Notes under the pieces: generated by a model
What the model was told of the DNA's origin: nothing
The model's database searches: none
The model's input: the letters and a program-made list of their open reading frames with translations, nothing else
Part shown: piece by piece, positions 1 to 6,900 of the stretch
Layout of the letters: each line of letters begins with the position of its first letter
How positions within the stretch are numbered: position 1 is the first letter of the stretch
Made by a program: the position numbers and the translations under genes
DNA from: Enterocloster lavalensis
GTDB taxonomy: Bacteria; Bacillota; Clostridia; Lachnospirales; Lachnospiraceae
DNA: 22,089 bases
NCBI RefSeq assembly: GCF_902364025.1
Contig: NZ_CABJCG010000038.1
Span: 1 to 22,089 of the forward strand
Direction: 5' to 3'

Positions 1-137
1 CTTTGTTCTATTTTCGACTGGACAGTGAGTGTGAAGCCGGTGGGAAGATAACAAAGTAATCAGGATTATTCAATCGCTGATTACAGTATAGCAGATTGGA
101 AAAATGGCGTATAGCCGGGAATCTGCACAAAAAATCT
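1..137. mobile_element. Candidate left end of Tn7-like transposon
   Basis: Non-coding stretch between the window edge and the stop codon of the SEC-C gene. It begins CTT then TGTTCTATTTTCGACTGGAC (from base 4). Bases 53-78 (ACAAAG, then AGGATTATTCAATCGCT at 62-78) closely match, with one small gap, the reverse complement of a right-end repeat at 21730-21757, including an unusual CAATCGCT string. This suggests at least one TnsB-type binding site here. If the right terminus is ACA at 22079-22081, the following GCCTT would be the 5-bp target duplication, and bases 1-3 (CTT) agree with its last three bases. Only three flank bases are visible, so this is suggestive, not proven. Confidence 0.45.
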
Positions 138-680
138 TTATGCACTATTACGTCCACAACATTTTTTGAATTTCTTACCACTTCCACATGGGCATGGATC
201 ATTCGGATATGCTTTTCTGCCGTCTTCATGATAACGTGGGATTTCCCTGCGGTTCGGGTCTGGCTCTCCATAATATACTGTCCCATCATACCGATTTTCA
301 ATTCTTAAAATATCAGAAAATGGTATAATCTGTTCAGAAATATACCAACTTGATATTTTTTGATTGCGGCAAAATCTTCTTCTCCATGCCTTTTCCATTT
401 CCTTTTGTGGTTCCCAGTCCTCCCAACGTACCATATAATCTTTTTTCAGAACAGTTATCTTAATTTCTGTTTTGTCAACCACAGAGCCTTCCAATCCAAT
501 GTTATTAGAATATTCTGAATCGGTTAGCCAAACAACTGGTTTATACGCTTGACTTCTCCGTTCCGTTTCCAGTGTTCCGTCTGGTGTAATTATATTGCTA
601 TCTGTCAGTTTTAAGTATTGAGATGACAATATTTCTTCTAAATGCTCTTTGCAAGTAAAGTGGTACAATACACCGTCCAT
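138..680 (-). CDS. SEC-C motif protein with YHFT-type N-terminal domain
   Basis: 180-aa protein. The C-terminus (residues 160-176) is a SEC-C metal-binding motif, [16 protein letters not shown], with C163, C165, C174 and C175 as the likely zinc ligands. This motif is known from the SecA tail and many otherwise unrelated bacterial proteins. The N-terminus ([18 protein letters not shown], then VVWLTD near residues 49-54) resembles small phage and defence proteins whose YHxT start and later WLT segment recall ADP-ribosyltransferase-like folds such as DarT. That similarity is an impression from motifs, not a demonstrated homology. The start has a good AAGGAG site, and a strong promoter lies just upstream. 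It is the outermost cargo gene at the left transposon end and is divergent from the methyltransferase, an arrangement common for defence cargo. Function is unknown. Confidence 0.7.
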   Translation of the reverse strand: MDGVLYHFTCKEHLEEILSSQYLKLTDSNIITPDGTLETERRSQAYKPVVWLTDSEYSNNIGLEGSVVDKTEIKITVLKKDYMVRWEDWEPQKEMEKAWRRRFCRNQKISSWYISEQIIPFSDILRIENRYDGTVYYGEPDPNRREIPRYHEDGRKAYPNDPCPCGSGKKFKKCCGRNSA

Positions 681-720
681 ATGCTATTCTCCTTTACATT
701 GATTTTATTTCCACTTTGAA

Positions 721-749
721 ATTATACCATATTTTCCCATGTTAGGCAA
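721..749 (-). promoter_or_regulatory. Promoter of the SEC-C gene
   Basis: Minus-strand TTGCCT (-35, 744-749), a 17-base spacer, and a perfect TATAAT (-10, 721-726), about 40 bases upstream of the SEC-C start codon. Confidence 0.7.
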
Positions 750-830
750 TTTAAGTCCTTTTCCACCCACCCATCTTACATCTTATTTGCACAGGGTTTT
801 ATCCCTAAATTGCAAAGGAGATGTATTTTT

Positions 831-1808
831 ATGAGTTTTACTTTTATTGATTTATTTTGTGGGATTGGTGGATTCCGGCAGGCTTTGGAGAGCGTGGGCG
901 GTACCTGTGTTTTCTCGTCTGACAAAAATAAACGAGCAAGGGAAACGTATCAAGCAAATTATGGTGAGGTTCCGGCAGGAGACATTACAAAGATTGAAGC
1001 CAAAGACATTCCACCGTTTGATATACTTTGCGGCGGATTCCCGTGCCAGTCATATTCATTGGCTGGAAAACAAAAAGGAATATATGGCGATCCCAGAGGG
1101 CTGATGATTTTTGAAATTACCCGGATTACTGAATACCATAAGCCCAGCGTTTTGTTTTTGGAGAACGTAGATAACTTGGCTCGTCATGATGGCGGCCAGA
1201 CACTTGCTACGATTGTGAAACTGATAAAGGATTTAGGTTATGATGTGCATTACAAGATTTTGAAAGCAAATGACTACGGCTGTGCCACAATCCGCAAACG
1301 TATCTATTTTGTCTGTATCCGCAAGGATTTACATATCAATTTTTCTTTCCCTGAACCATTTGAATCTGACATTGCTGTTGAGGACTTTTTAGAGCAGTAC
1401 GTTGACGAACATTATTATTTGGATTTAGATTCCGTGACATTCTATAAGCCAGACATTACAGAACGAGTACGGGATACATACAGAATGGGCTACATTGGGA
1501 ACATAGGTCAGGGCAGGCGTGTTTATAGCATAAAAGGTTATTGCCCAACTTTTGTCTGCACATCAAGAGGACCTGCAGGTGGGACAGAATCTTACTTTGT
1601 AAATGGCAGAGTAAGGAGACTGACGCCTAATGAATGTAAGCGGATCATGGGTTTTCCAGAAGATTTCATTTTCCCTGTGGCAGAAGCCAGAGCGTATGAG
1701 CAAATCGGAAACAGTGTGGCGATTCCTGTTTTAAAAGCAATCGCCCATCAGATAGTGGCGTCAGGCGTGTTTGAGAATATCCAGAACGAGCCAGGTCAGA
1801 CTTTATGA
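831..1808 (+). CDS. DNA (cytosine-5-)-methyltransferase
   Basis: 325-aa C5-cytosine methyltransferase that transfers a methyl group from S-adenosylmethionine to C5 of cytosine in a specific DNA site. All key motifs are present in order: motif I DLFCGIGGFR (residues 8-16), motif IV GGFPCQSYSLAG with catalytic C72, motif VI ENV (111-113), motif VIII RKRIYFVCI, a target-recognition region of modest length, motif IX RRLTPNECKRIMGFP and motif X QIGNSVAIPV. The ATG at 831 is chosen over an in-frame TTG at 810 because AAAGGAGATG lies just ahead of it. No restriction endonuclease is recognisable next to it, so it may be an orphan methylase that protects the element from host restriction. Alternatively it may pair functionally with the divergent SEC-C gene. 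Recognition site cannot be read from sequence. Confidence 0.93.
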   Translation: MSFTFIDLFCGIGGFRQALESVGGTCVFSSDKNKRARETYQANYGEVPAGDITKIEAKDIPPFDILCGGFPCQSYSLAGKQKGIYGDPRGLMIFEITRITEYHKPSVLFLENVDNLARHDGGQTLATIVKLIKDLGYDVHYKILKANDYGCATIRKRIYFVCIRKDLHINFSFPEPFESDIAVEDFLEQYVDEHYYLDLDSVTFYKPDITERVRDTYRMGYIGNIGQGRRVYSIKGYCPTFVCTSRGPAGGTESYFVNGRVRRLTPNECKRIMGFPEDFIFPVAEARAYEQIGNSVAIPVLKAIAHQIVASGVFENIQNEPGQTL

Positions 1809-2948
1809 TAGGGACTGATAAAATATCCTGTCTGGCCCGTAATATCCAAACAGCTTAATCTATATTAAAATAATGTTTAACGCAGGGACTATGGATTATG
1901 TGCATGCTCACTGTGTTTTCTTTATGTATTGGTATTACATAGAGCCTTGCAAACAGGGAGAGAACGATTCAGGGAGTTTACACTTTCTTAGGAGTTCACA
2001 CCATCACCATGAACTAAAGCACAGATACAATCACTTTCACAAGCGATTGTAATCGCCGGACGTAAAAAAAATGTGTAAGGCATGCTTCACTGCATGTGGA
2101 TTTTTTTTCGTCAAGCGGCAGATTGGGACGGGAGGATTCTTCTGATCCGTCACAAATCTGTATTGCATTTGCTCTATGATTGTTCTCTCCTTGTATGATA
2201 CTTCTCCCGGATAGATACTTCTCCCTGCCTGCTCCGCTCTATGCCAATCGTTCTCTCCCTGTTTGTGTTCACTCCTATGTTTGCCATGCTCAAAGACACA
2301 ATCACATATCACCTTAATAATGCTCTGCTCTCTGTTACACTCACTAACATAAGTAATACTAAATAAAAGGGCAATATCTGTAAATCGCTTACGAACCTTT
2401 ATTTCATCAGTGATTACAGACTTTGACCGGGTAGGGCTTACACCACCCGCCATGTCTATATTCCTCCACCATTCAGCCTATATAAATCCCGAACCTAATA
2501 GTATGACAGTTCGGCCCTTGTTTGTACGTCTGATTTTATTATTTTAAAAATTTTTTCTTCTCGGATATTTGGTTTACATTTTTAAAAAAACAACCATTAT
2601 ATATATGCGAGAGTTAAAAGGACGTCCAACCAAACTCAATGCACCCGGTATTAAAGTTTTCGTTTGGGATTGATAAAATATCCACCCATACATTGAAAAA
2701 GCAAATTCACTGTAAAAATCCTTTATCCAGCCAAGGGTTTTACAGATAATAATTTCACCTAATATAATACGGATTAATTGAACATTGACAACCAACAATA
2801 TAACCAAATTTTACGTTGTATCTTTGGTGGTATTTTCTTAAATTCTCCGTGAACGAAAACGCCAAATCACACCATATTAATAGCAGATGGCATGATACAA
2901 AACATACCACCCAACCAATAAAAACACATAAAGAAAGGAATTTTAAAT
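1809..2948. other. Gene-poor interval containing structured repeat copy 1
   Basis: No convincing gene in about 1.1 kb. It holds the structured repeat at 1950-2265 and then about 680 bases of AT-rich sequence. In that AT-rich part I see only short open frames without good ribosome binding sites and no convincing promoter or hairpin. Confidence 0.6.
1950..2265. repeat. Structured inverted-repeat-bounded element, copy 1
   Basis: A 316-bp unit bounded by a perfect 20-bp inverted repeat, CAAACAGGGAGAGAACGATT at 1950-1969 and its complement at 2246-2265. Inside are three successive hairpins. A is 2026-2051 (11-base arms, one A/C mismatch, loop TCAC). B is 2064-2108 (A8T paired with AT8, inner CATGC/GCATG). 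C is 2119-2160 (CAGATT/AATCTG enclosing GGAT/ATCC). Near the right end are variants of GGGAGAAGTATC and GGAGAGAAC motifs. A diverged copy in the same orientation lies at 15594-15865. Candidates are a MITE-like element, a replication or partition site, or a structured RNA. Confidence 0.75.
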
Positions 2949-3320
2949 ATGAGTAGATATCCATCACCACTAGAATATGAGGGCCTGGAGTACATACTTT
3001 CACGGCTCGTAAGAGAACATGAAAAACAACAGGGAATCAAACCAGAAATGGGTTTAATTGTCCACGACATGACTATACGTACTTCCGATGGTCTCCAATG
3101 CGACCCTCCCTCCAGCCGGTATTATATCATTGATAATTTTGGAATTAAGGGAATCTATTTACAAGATGGAATCACTATCTTGATTGCTTATCGTCTGGAT
3201 CCGGATAGTATGGAGTTAGCAGATGGAGAGTTTCCGATTTACATAGATATGATGGATTTTATGGACTGCGAGAGTTTTGACCTTGACTATTTGATTGAAA
3301 AGATGGAAGAACATGGATAA
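2949..3320 (+). CDS. Hypothetical protein, 123 aa
   Basis: A 123-aa soluble, acidic protein that I do not recognise. It begins MSRYPSPLEYEGLEYILSRL, has a basic segment REHEKQQGIKP near residues 23-33, and ends in an acidic stretch (MMDFMDCESFDLDYLIEKMEEHG). No signal peptide or membrane segment. The start is supported by AAGAAAGGAATTTTAAAT just upstream. The gene stands alone after a long gene-poor stretch. A perfect 9-bp hairpin begins at the base after its stop codon. Coding looks real from the amino acid composition and the ribosome site, but no function can be proposed. Confidence 0.7.
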   Translation: MSRYPSPLEYEGLEYILSRLVREHEKQQGIKPEMGLIVHDMTIRTSDGLQCDPPSSRYYIIDNFGIKGIYLQDGITILIAYRLDPDSMELADGEFPIYIDMMDFMDCESFDLDYLIEKMEEHG

Positions 3321-3347
3321 GGAGGACGGCAATCAAAACCGTCCTCC
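3321..3347. repeat. Perfect 9-bp hairpin after the 123-aa gene
   Basis: GGAGGACGG at 3321-3329 pairs perfectly with CCGTCCTCC at 3339-3347, starting at the base after the stop codon. There is no T-run after it on the plus strand, so it is not a textbook intrinsic terminator. It may stabilise the mRNA 3' end. Confidence 0.6.
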
Positions 3348-3355
3348 CAAACAAA

Positions 3356-3377
3356 AAAGCCCTCCGTAGAGAGCTTA
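3356..3377 (-). terminator. Minus-strand intrinsic terminator
   Basis: Read on the minus strand, AAGCTCTC and GAGGGCTT form an 8-bp stem with one G-U pair around a TACG loop, followed by TTTTTTG. Nearly the same terminator occurs at 3879-3904. No recognised minus-strand gene ends here, so it may serve an antisense transcript across the 54-aa gene. Confidence 0.55.
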
Positions 3378-3387
3378 AATTTTTGTC

Positions 3388-3416
3388 TTTTCATTTTTAT
3401 TGGGATGTATTATAAT
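3388..3416 (+). promoter_or_regulatory. Putative promoter of the 54-aa membrane peptide
   Basis: TTTTCA (3388-3393), a 17-base spacer, and a perfect TATAAT (3411-3416). A transcript starting near 3423 would have a leader of about 150 bases before the ATG at 3577. Confidence 0.45.
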
Positions 3417-3576
3417 AAATTTGTTCATGATGATTCCACTTTGTGGATTAGAGGAACTGAAAACATTAGATTTTGGCAAGCAACTCTCTGAACTAAGGGT
3501 TTGCACGTCTTTGGAAGATTCATTCTTATGGACTTTCCACAGGCGTGTAAACGTCAAAGAAAGGAGAACTGGGTCA

Positions 3577-3741
3577 ATGAGTTGGATAGAAATTTTATCT
3601 GCGCTCGTAGGGATTCCTGCTTCAGTAATTACTATTTTCACAGCAGGTAAAAACTACATAAAGAGCAAAAAAGACTCAAAAAAAGACCCATCAAGTAGCT
3701 TGGCGGCATCTGATGGGTCTGATGACAACTTAACTGAATAG
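3577..3741 (+). CDS. Small membrane peptide, 54 aa
   Basis: 54-aa peptide starting MSWIEILSALVGIPASVITI. It has one hydrophobic segment (about residues 3-22), then a strongly basic stretch KNYIKSKKDSKKD and an acidic serine-rich tail. The ATG at 3577 is preferred over an in-frame upstream ATG at 3400 because AAAGGAGAAC stands at proper spacing and the upstream residues do not look like a protein. A promoter sits about 160 bases upstream and a strong terminator directly follows. The layout (one small membrane peptide, long leader, own terminator, possible antisense transcript) is like type I toxin loci. I do not recognise the family, so the toxin idea is only an inference. Confidence 0.55.
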   Translation: MSWIEILSALVGIPASVITIFTAGKNYIKSKKDSKKDPSSSLAASDGSDDNLTE

Positions 3742-3756
3742 TTGTCTCAGTCTTTA

Positions 3757-3785
3757 GAGGTAGCAGGACACCGCTGCCTCTTTTT
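3757..3785 (+). terminator. Intrinsic terminator after the 54-aa gene
   Basis: GAGGTAGC (3757-3764) pairs with GCTGCCTC (3773-3780) with one G-U pair and is followed by TTTTT. A separate 7-bp hairpin, GACAACT/AGTTGTC, overlaps the stop codon region just before it (3723-3747). Confidence 0.75.
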
Positions 3786-3878
3786 CAATTACATTATAAC
3801 ACTTAGCTTGAACGGCGTCAAGAATCGTGTTCTATATATAGTATGATAGAAAATTAATAGTAAGAACAAAATTATAAT

Positions 3879-3904
3879 AAAAAGCCCTCCGAAGAGAACT
3901 TTTT
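3879..3904 (-). terminator. Terminator of the secreted-protein operon
   Basis: On the minus strand AAGTTCTC and GAGGGCTT pair (two G-U pairs) around a TTCG tetraloop, followed by TTTTT. It lies just downstream of the last reading frame of the lipoprotein/transglutaminase operon. Confidence 0.65.
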
Positions 3905-3921
3905 ATCTAGACCTTTAATTA

Positions 3922-4842
3922 TTACTGATTATTGTAAAAATCATTTAGTCTATTGTAGAAATCATTCCGCTGGTCATAATCATAATATCCGGAATGAAAA
4001 GCTTCATCTGAAATAGTATTAACTAAATCAATACCGTTATTACTTCCGACATATCTATTTCCATCAGCATAGATATAATACCATGAATGATCTCCATTTC
4101 CTTTAACATCACATTTAAGACCCAGTGCTGTAGCCAGTGATTTTGCAGTCATTGCAAAATCTGTACACTGTCCCTTTTTGTTTATTAAAATAGCATAAAT
4201 TGACTATGTGCCAGTTCCACTTTCATATTCGGCAGATTCAATTACTTTTTTGATTTCCTGGGCTCGTTGATATTCTGACATATTTCTGAAATCCATACTA
4301 TTTAACCAATTGCAAAACCAGTTATAGATATCTTGTTCAAGATTTTGTGCTACACCCAAATCATTTCTATAATATTCCATTTGGTTTGTTAACATTGCAT
4401 GAATATTATTATCAACAATATATGGATTATTAACAATATCTCTATATCCAGATGTAAGCCTTAAGTTCCAAGCATCAATCTTGCCTGCCAACGGATGTGC
4501 TGGATCATAATTAGCGCTATGACCTGCATTACCTGTAGAACCAGTTGCCTGTGTCTGTACTACGCCATTTACTAGCCAAGCACCAGAGGCATCTACTGTA
4601 TAACCATCCGGTGTGGTTGTATTGCTGAGCATGTAACCATTACCATCAAAGTAATAGCATTCTGCTACGCCATCATTGTTTCCATCAATCCATTTCCAAG
4701 TATTAGCCGGATAGGATCCATTATCTTCCTGATATTTAAAATCATTATTTTCCTGCACCCACTGACCCGCCAGGACTGTCATGCTCATACTGCTTGCCAT
4801 TGTGACGGCTAATGTCAATGCTAAAATCTTTTTTCTTCTCAT
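3922..4842 (-). pseudogene. Secreted cell-wall-binding transglutaminase-like protein, interrupted by an amber codon
   Basis: Read straight through, this is a 306-residue protein with one internal TAG at codon 213 (4204-4206). Residues 1-25 are a signal peptide ending VLAG. Residues about 27-90 carry cell-wall/choline-binding-type repeats (W-W-DGNNDG, YYFDGNGYM, GAWLVNG). The middle matches the neighbouring paralogue (LYNWFCNWLNSMDF-type block). After the stop, the same frame continues SIYAILINKKGQC (candidate catalytic C226) and GDHSWYYIYADG (H252 and D260), the transglutaminase-like Cys-His-Asp core. The upstream part alone is 212 aa and lacks the catalytic core. No frameshift is needed, so either a single nonsense mutation or readthrough explains it. 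A good AAAGGAG site precedes the start, and the gene follows its paralogue closely. Confidence 0.75.
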
Positions 4843-4862
4843 AATTCTTTTTCTCCTTTTAC

Positions 4863-5579
4863 TTATTCAGAAAAATAAACTCTAGTATTAGTTGGTCTTT
4901 CTAAGAATAATACTTGGTTACTACCAATGTATGGCTGACCATCAACCTGAATAAAATAATTGACATGGTTACCAGATCCATTCGATACACCCTTTAAACC
5001 AAGAGCTTTGGCTAAAGCTAATGCTGTACTTGCATACTCTGAACATACACCTTTATTATTAATCAAAACAGCATAATAATCATCTCTTGAAAGATTTTGT
5101 CTATTAGAGTATTCCCATTCGGTGTCATACCCTCGTACTTCCAAAACTTTCTTTATTTCCTGAGCCCTTTCCATTTCATTCATATTTTGAAAGTCCATAG
5201 AGTTTAACCAATTACAGAACCAGTTATATAATGCTTGTTCCGTAGTTCTTGCGGAGTCATATTCTTCCTGTGTTGTATAAATATGGTTGCCTCTTGCGTC
5301 AACATAATCTCCCACGGGAGGAGCAAAATATCGATCCATTTGTCCGATTAACATGGCTTGGACATTCCATGAACATATATAGTTTAAACTGTACGTATCA
5401 TCTGATAATCTTAAATCCCACGAATCAATCATACTGGATAATGGGTGTTCTGAATCATATCCTTCATTATGATGTAATTCTGTTTGTTCCATAGCAGTAC
5501 CGGTCTCTGCAAATGCTGGTATACCTGTGCTGGTTGCCAATACAACCGCTAATCCTAGAATAACAACCTGTTTCTTCAT
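4863..5579 (-). CDS. Secreted transglutaminase-like cysteine protein
   Basis: 238-aa exported protein. The signal peptide (MKKQVVILGLAVVLA, cleavage after AFA near residue 24) is followed by an all-helical-looking region with the block LYNWFCNWLNSMDF (118-130) shared with the downstream paralogue. Then comes a transglutaminase/protease-like core: KGVCSEYASTALALAKALGL with candidate nucleophile C179, and GNHVNYFIQVDGQPYIGS with candidate H205 and D213. Bacterial proteins of this superfamily act as extracellular peptidases or crosslinkers on wall or surface substrates, but the substrate here is unknown. Unlike the next gene it lacks wall-binding repeats. It begins 7 bases after the lipoprotein gene and has a GGAG site, so it is the middle gene of a three-gene operon. 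Confidence 0.8.
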   Translation of the reverse strand: MKKQVVILGLAVVLATSTGIPAFAETGTAMEQTELHHNEGYDSEHPLSSMIDSWDLRLSDDTYSLNYICSWNVQAMLIGQMDRYFAPPVGDYVDARGNHIYTTQEEYDSARTTEQALYNWFCNWLNSMDFQNMNEMERAQEIKKVLEVRGYDTEWEYSNRQNLSRDDYYAVLINNKGVCSEYASTALALAKALGLKGVSNGSGNHVNYFIQVDGQPYIGSNQVLFLERPTNTRVYFSE

Positions 5580-5585
5580 ACCCTT

Positions 5586-5924
5586 TCATTCTCCTTTTAT
5601 ATATGTTTTTTCTCCTAACATTCGACCATTTTCTAAATCCATTTTAGACCTGTAAAGATAAATAGTCAAACAATTTGATTCGTCATTCATATGTTCTGTG
5701 AACATTTTTATTTTTTCAAATATTGTATCTAAATCACTTAAATCATCTGTGCATAAGATTACCCAAAGAGTCGTGTCCCTGCTGTCCGGGTGTGAAGAAA
5801 TCAACGAGTGATAAATTTTGAATCGCTGGCCCGTGTCTGGCTGCACCTCCTCCACTGGTTTTGATGATCCGTCAAGTGTGCATGATAACAGCAGAATTAC
5901 AAATAATAACTTGATCCGCTTCAT
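5586..5924 (-). CDS. Putative lipoprotein, 112 aa
   Basis: Short exported protein beginning MKRIKLLFVILLLSC. The LLSC box with C14-C15 position at the end of a hydrophobic stretch is a lipobox, so the mature protein is probably lipid-anchored on the outer face of the membrane. The rest (about 95 residues) is soluble, with a DLSDLDTIFEKIKMFTEHM helix and the strand-like segment LTIYLYRSKMDLENG. I do not recognise the domain. It is the first gene of the operon with the two transglutaminase-like proteins, which suggests a shared surface function. It is divergent from the XRE regulator at 6025. Start supported by GGTGGAG. Confidence 0.65.
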   Translation of the reverse strand: MKRIKLLFVILLLSCTLDGSSKPVEEVQPDTGQRFKIYHSLISSHPDSRDTTLWVILCTDDLSDLDTIFEKIKMFTEHMNDESNCLTIYLYRSKMDLENGRMLGEKTYIKGE

Positions 5925-5983
5925 ATACGTGCTCCACCTTTCGGTTAATTAGTAAGCTATACGGATACCCATTTACTGATTTA

Positions 5984-6012
5984 ATAATATATCATTGAGT
6001 TACAAAAATCAA
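5984..6012 (-). promoter_or_regulatory. Promoter of the lipoprotein operon
   Basis: Minus-strand TTGATT (6007-6012), a 17-base spacer and TATTAT (5984-5989). The -35 element abuts the ribosome binding site of the divergent XRE gene, so regulator binding here could control both directions. Confidence 0.5.
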
Positions 6013-6024
6013 GGAGTTTAGCCA

Positions 6025-6264
6025 ATGGACGAAATCAAAATCCGCTCCGATAACAAAATCAGTGTAGGTGCAAATATAAAACGGATCAGGGAAAGCAAGG
6101 GTGTACGAGCCTTCGACCTGATCCGTGAATTGCAGTTGCAAGGTTTAAATATCAACAAACAACGATACTACAAACTGGAACATGACCTTGCGAATGTCTT
6201 TGCTTCGGAGCTGGTTGCCATGGCAAAAATCCTTGATGTAGATATTTCTGAATTTTTCAAGTAG
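6025..6264 (+). CDS. XRE-family helix-turn-helix regulator
   Basis: 79-aa single-domain Cro/CI-type DNA-binding protein. Residues about 14-79 form the five-helix fold: GANIKRIRESKGVRAFDLIRE, then NKQRYYKLEHDLANVFASELVAMAKILDVDISEFF. The YKLEHDLA segment stands where the usual xxxExG recognition-helix flank is. It starts after CAAGGAGTTTAGCC. It is divergent from the lipoprotein/transglutaminase operon, whose promoter overlaps the intergenic region, and so is the obvious candidate repressor or activator of that operon. Convergent with the small gene at 6269. Confidence 0.85.
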   Translation: MDEIKIRSDNKISVGANIKRIRESKGVRAFDLIRELQLQGLNINKQRYYKLEHDLANVFASELVAMAKILDVDISEFFK

Positions 6265-6268
6265 GAAG

Positions 6269-6481
6269 TTACTCTGTGACCTCCTGCTTTTCTTTTACTT
6301 CTAATTTCTCTGCCAGTTCCTTCTTGTCTTTGTAAAGCATTAAATTTTCTCTGTTCAGATCGTTGTTAATTTCCTCCGCAATCAACACTTTATAGAATAA
6401 AAACAATGTTGATGTCAACAAGACGGCTGACAGATTCAACAGTATTCCGATTGTCAGATTGCGGTTGTCTTTCATATCCAT
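6269..6481 (-). CDS. Small single-pass membrane protein with coiled-coil tail
   Basis: 70-aa protein. One membrane helix (about residues 9-33, TIGILLNLSAVLLTSTLFLFY) is followed by a charged, probably coiled-coil tail rich in Glu and Lys (NDLNRENLMLYKDKKELAEKLEVKEKQEVTE). AGAGGAGG at good spacing precedes the ATG. It sits 14 bases downstream of the 132-aa gene and forms a two-gene unit with it. No family recognised. The topology resembles small DivIC-like or accessory membrane proteins, but that is a resemblance only. Confidence 0.6.
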   Translation of the reverse strand: MDMKDNRNLTIGILLNLSAVLLTSTLFLFYKVLIAEEINNDLNRENLMLYKDKKELAEKLEVKEKQEVTE

Positions 6482-6495
6482 GTGCCTGACCTCCT

Positions 6496-6894
6496 CTAAG
6501 ATTCTTTCAAGTCATAAGTTAGGACAAGTACAGGATCACCGTTTTCAACATCAACAGAGAGGTGAACGGTTGACATTATTGCCATATACAAACAATGGCT
6601 ATCACTTGATATGTCTAACCCACAAGCATTACGGAGGGTGGCTTGTATGAGCATTTCTCTATCCCGTTCAATATCAAGAATAGAGGAAGTCTGCTCTGCA
6701 TATTCTTTTAAAACCGGGAGGATAGCAGTGTCAAACCATTCCATATGTTTTGTGGTAGCCTCTGTTTCCGTGTTCTGCTTGATTTTTTGGATTGCTTCAT
6801 GTACTGCAATCATTTCTTTGTTTGTCAACCTGTCCAGTTCTTCCGGGACGTTCCCGGCTAGATCAGCGTTCACCGTAAAATCGTATCTTTCCAT
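6496..6894 (-). CDS. Hypothetical protein, 132 aa
   Basis: Soluble protein of 132 aa (134 if the first of two closely spaced ATGs at 6900 is used). The second ATG at 6894 is preferred because it sits 9 bases from the AAGGAG site. It begins MERYDFTVNADLAGNVPEEL and ends with a strand-rich segment, TVHLSVDVENGDPVLVLTYDL. Helical middle with KEMIAVHEAIQKIKQ. No signal peptide, membrane segment or known motif. It is first in a two-gene unit with the small membrane protein. Confidence 0.6.
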   Translation of the reverse strand: MERYDFTVNADLAGNVPEELDRLTNKEMIAVHEAIQKIKQNTETEATTKHMEWFDTAILPVLKEYAEQTSSILDIERDREMLIQATLRNACGLDISSDSHCLYMAIMSTVHLSVDVENGDPVLVLTYDLKES

Positions 6895-6900
6895 AGGCAT

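Noticed and set aside
138..1808. Complete restriction-modification system
   Set aside because: The methylase is clear, but the adjacent SEC-C protein has no recognisable nuclease motif, so no restriction enzyme can be claimed.
2037..2453. Minus-strand open frame of 138 codons through structured repeat copy 1
   Set aside because: It runs through the hairpins. The matching frame in copy 2 has a stop and a one-base shift, and there is no clear family, so the conservation is better explained by DNA or RNA structure.
2574..3070. Several overlapping minus-strand open frames in the AT-rich stretch
   Set aside because: Low-complexity hydrophobic composition, no ribosome binding sites, and overlap with the better-supported gene at 2949.
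3922..4842. Reassigned TAG codon (stop codon recoding genome-wide)
   Set aside because: Other genes in the window do not use TAG internally, and some end with it (for example the XRE gene and the 27-aa toxin), so general reassignment is not supported.
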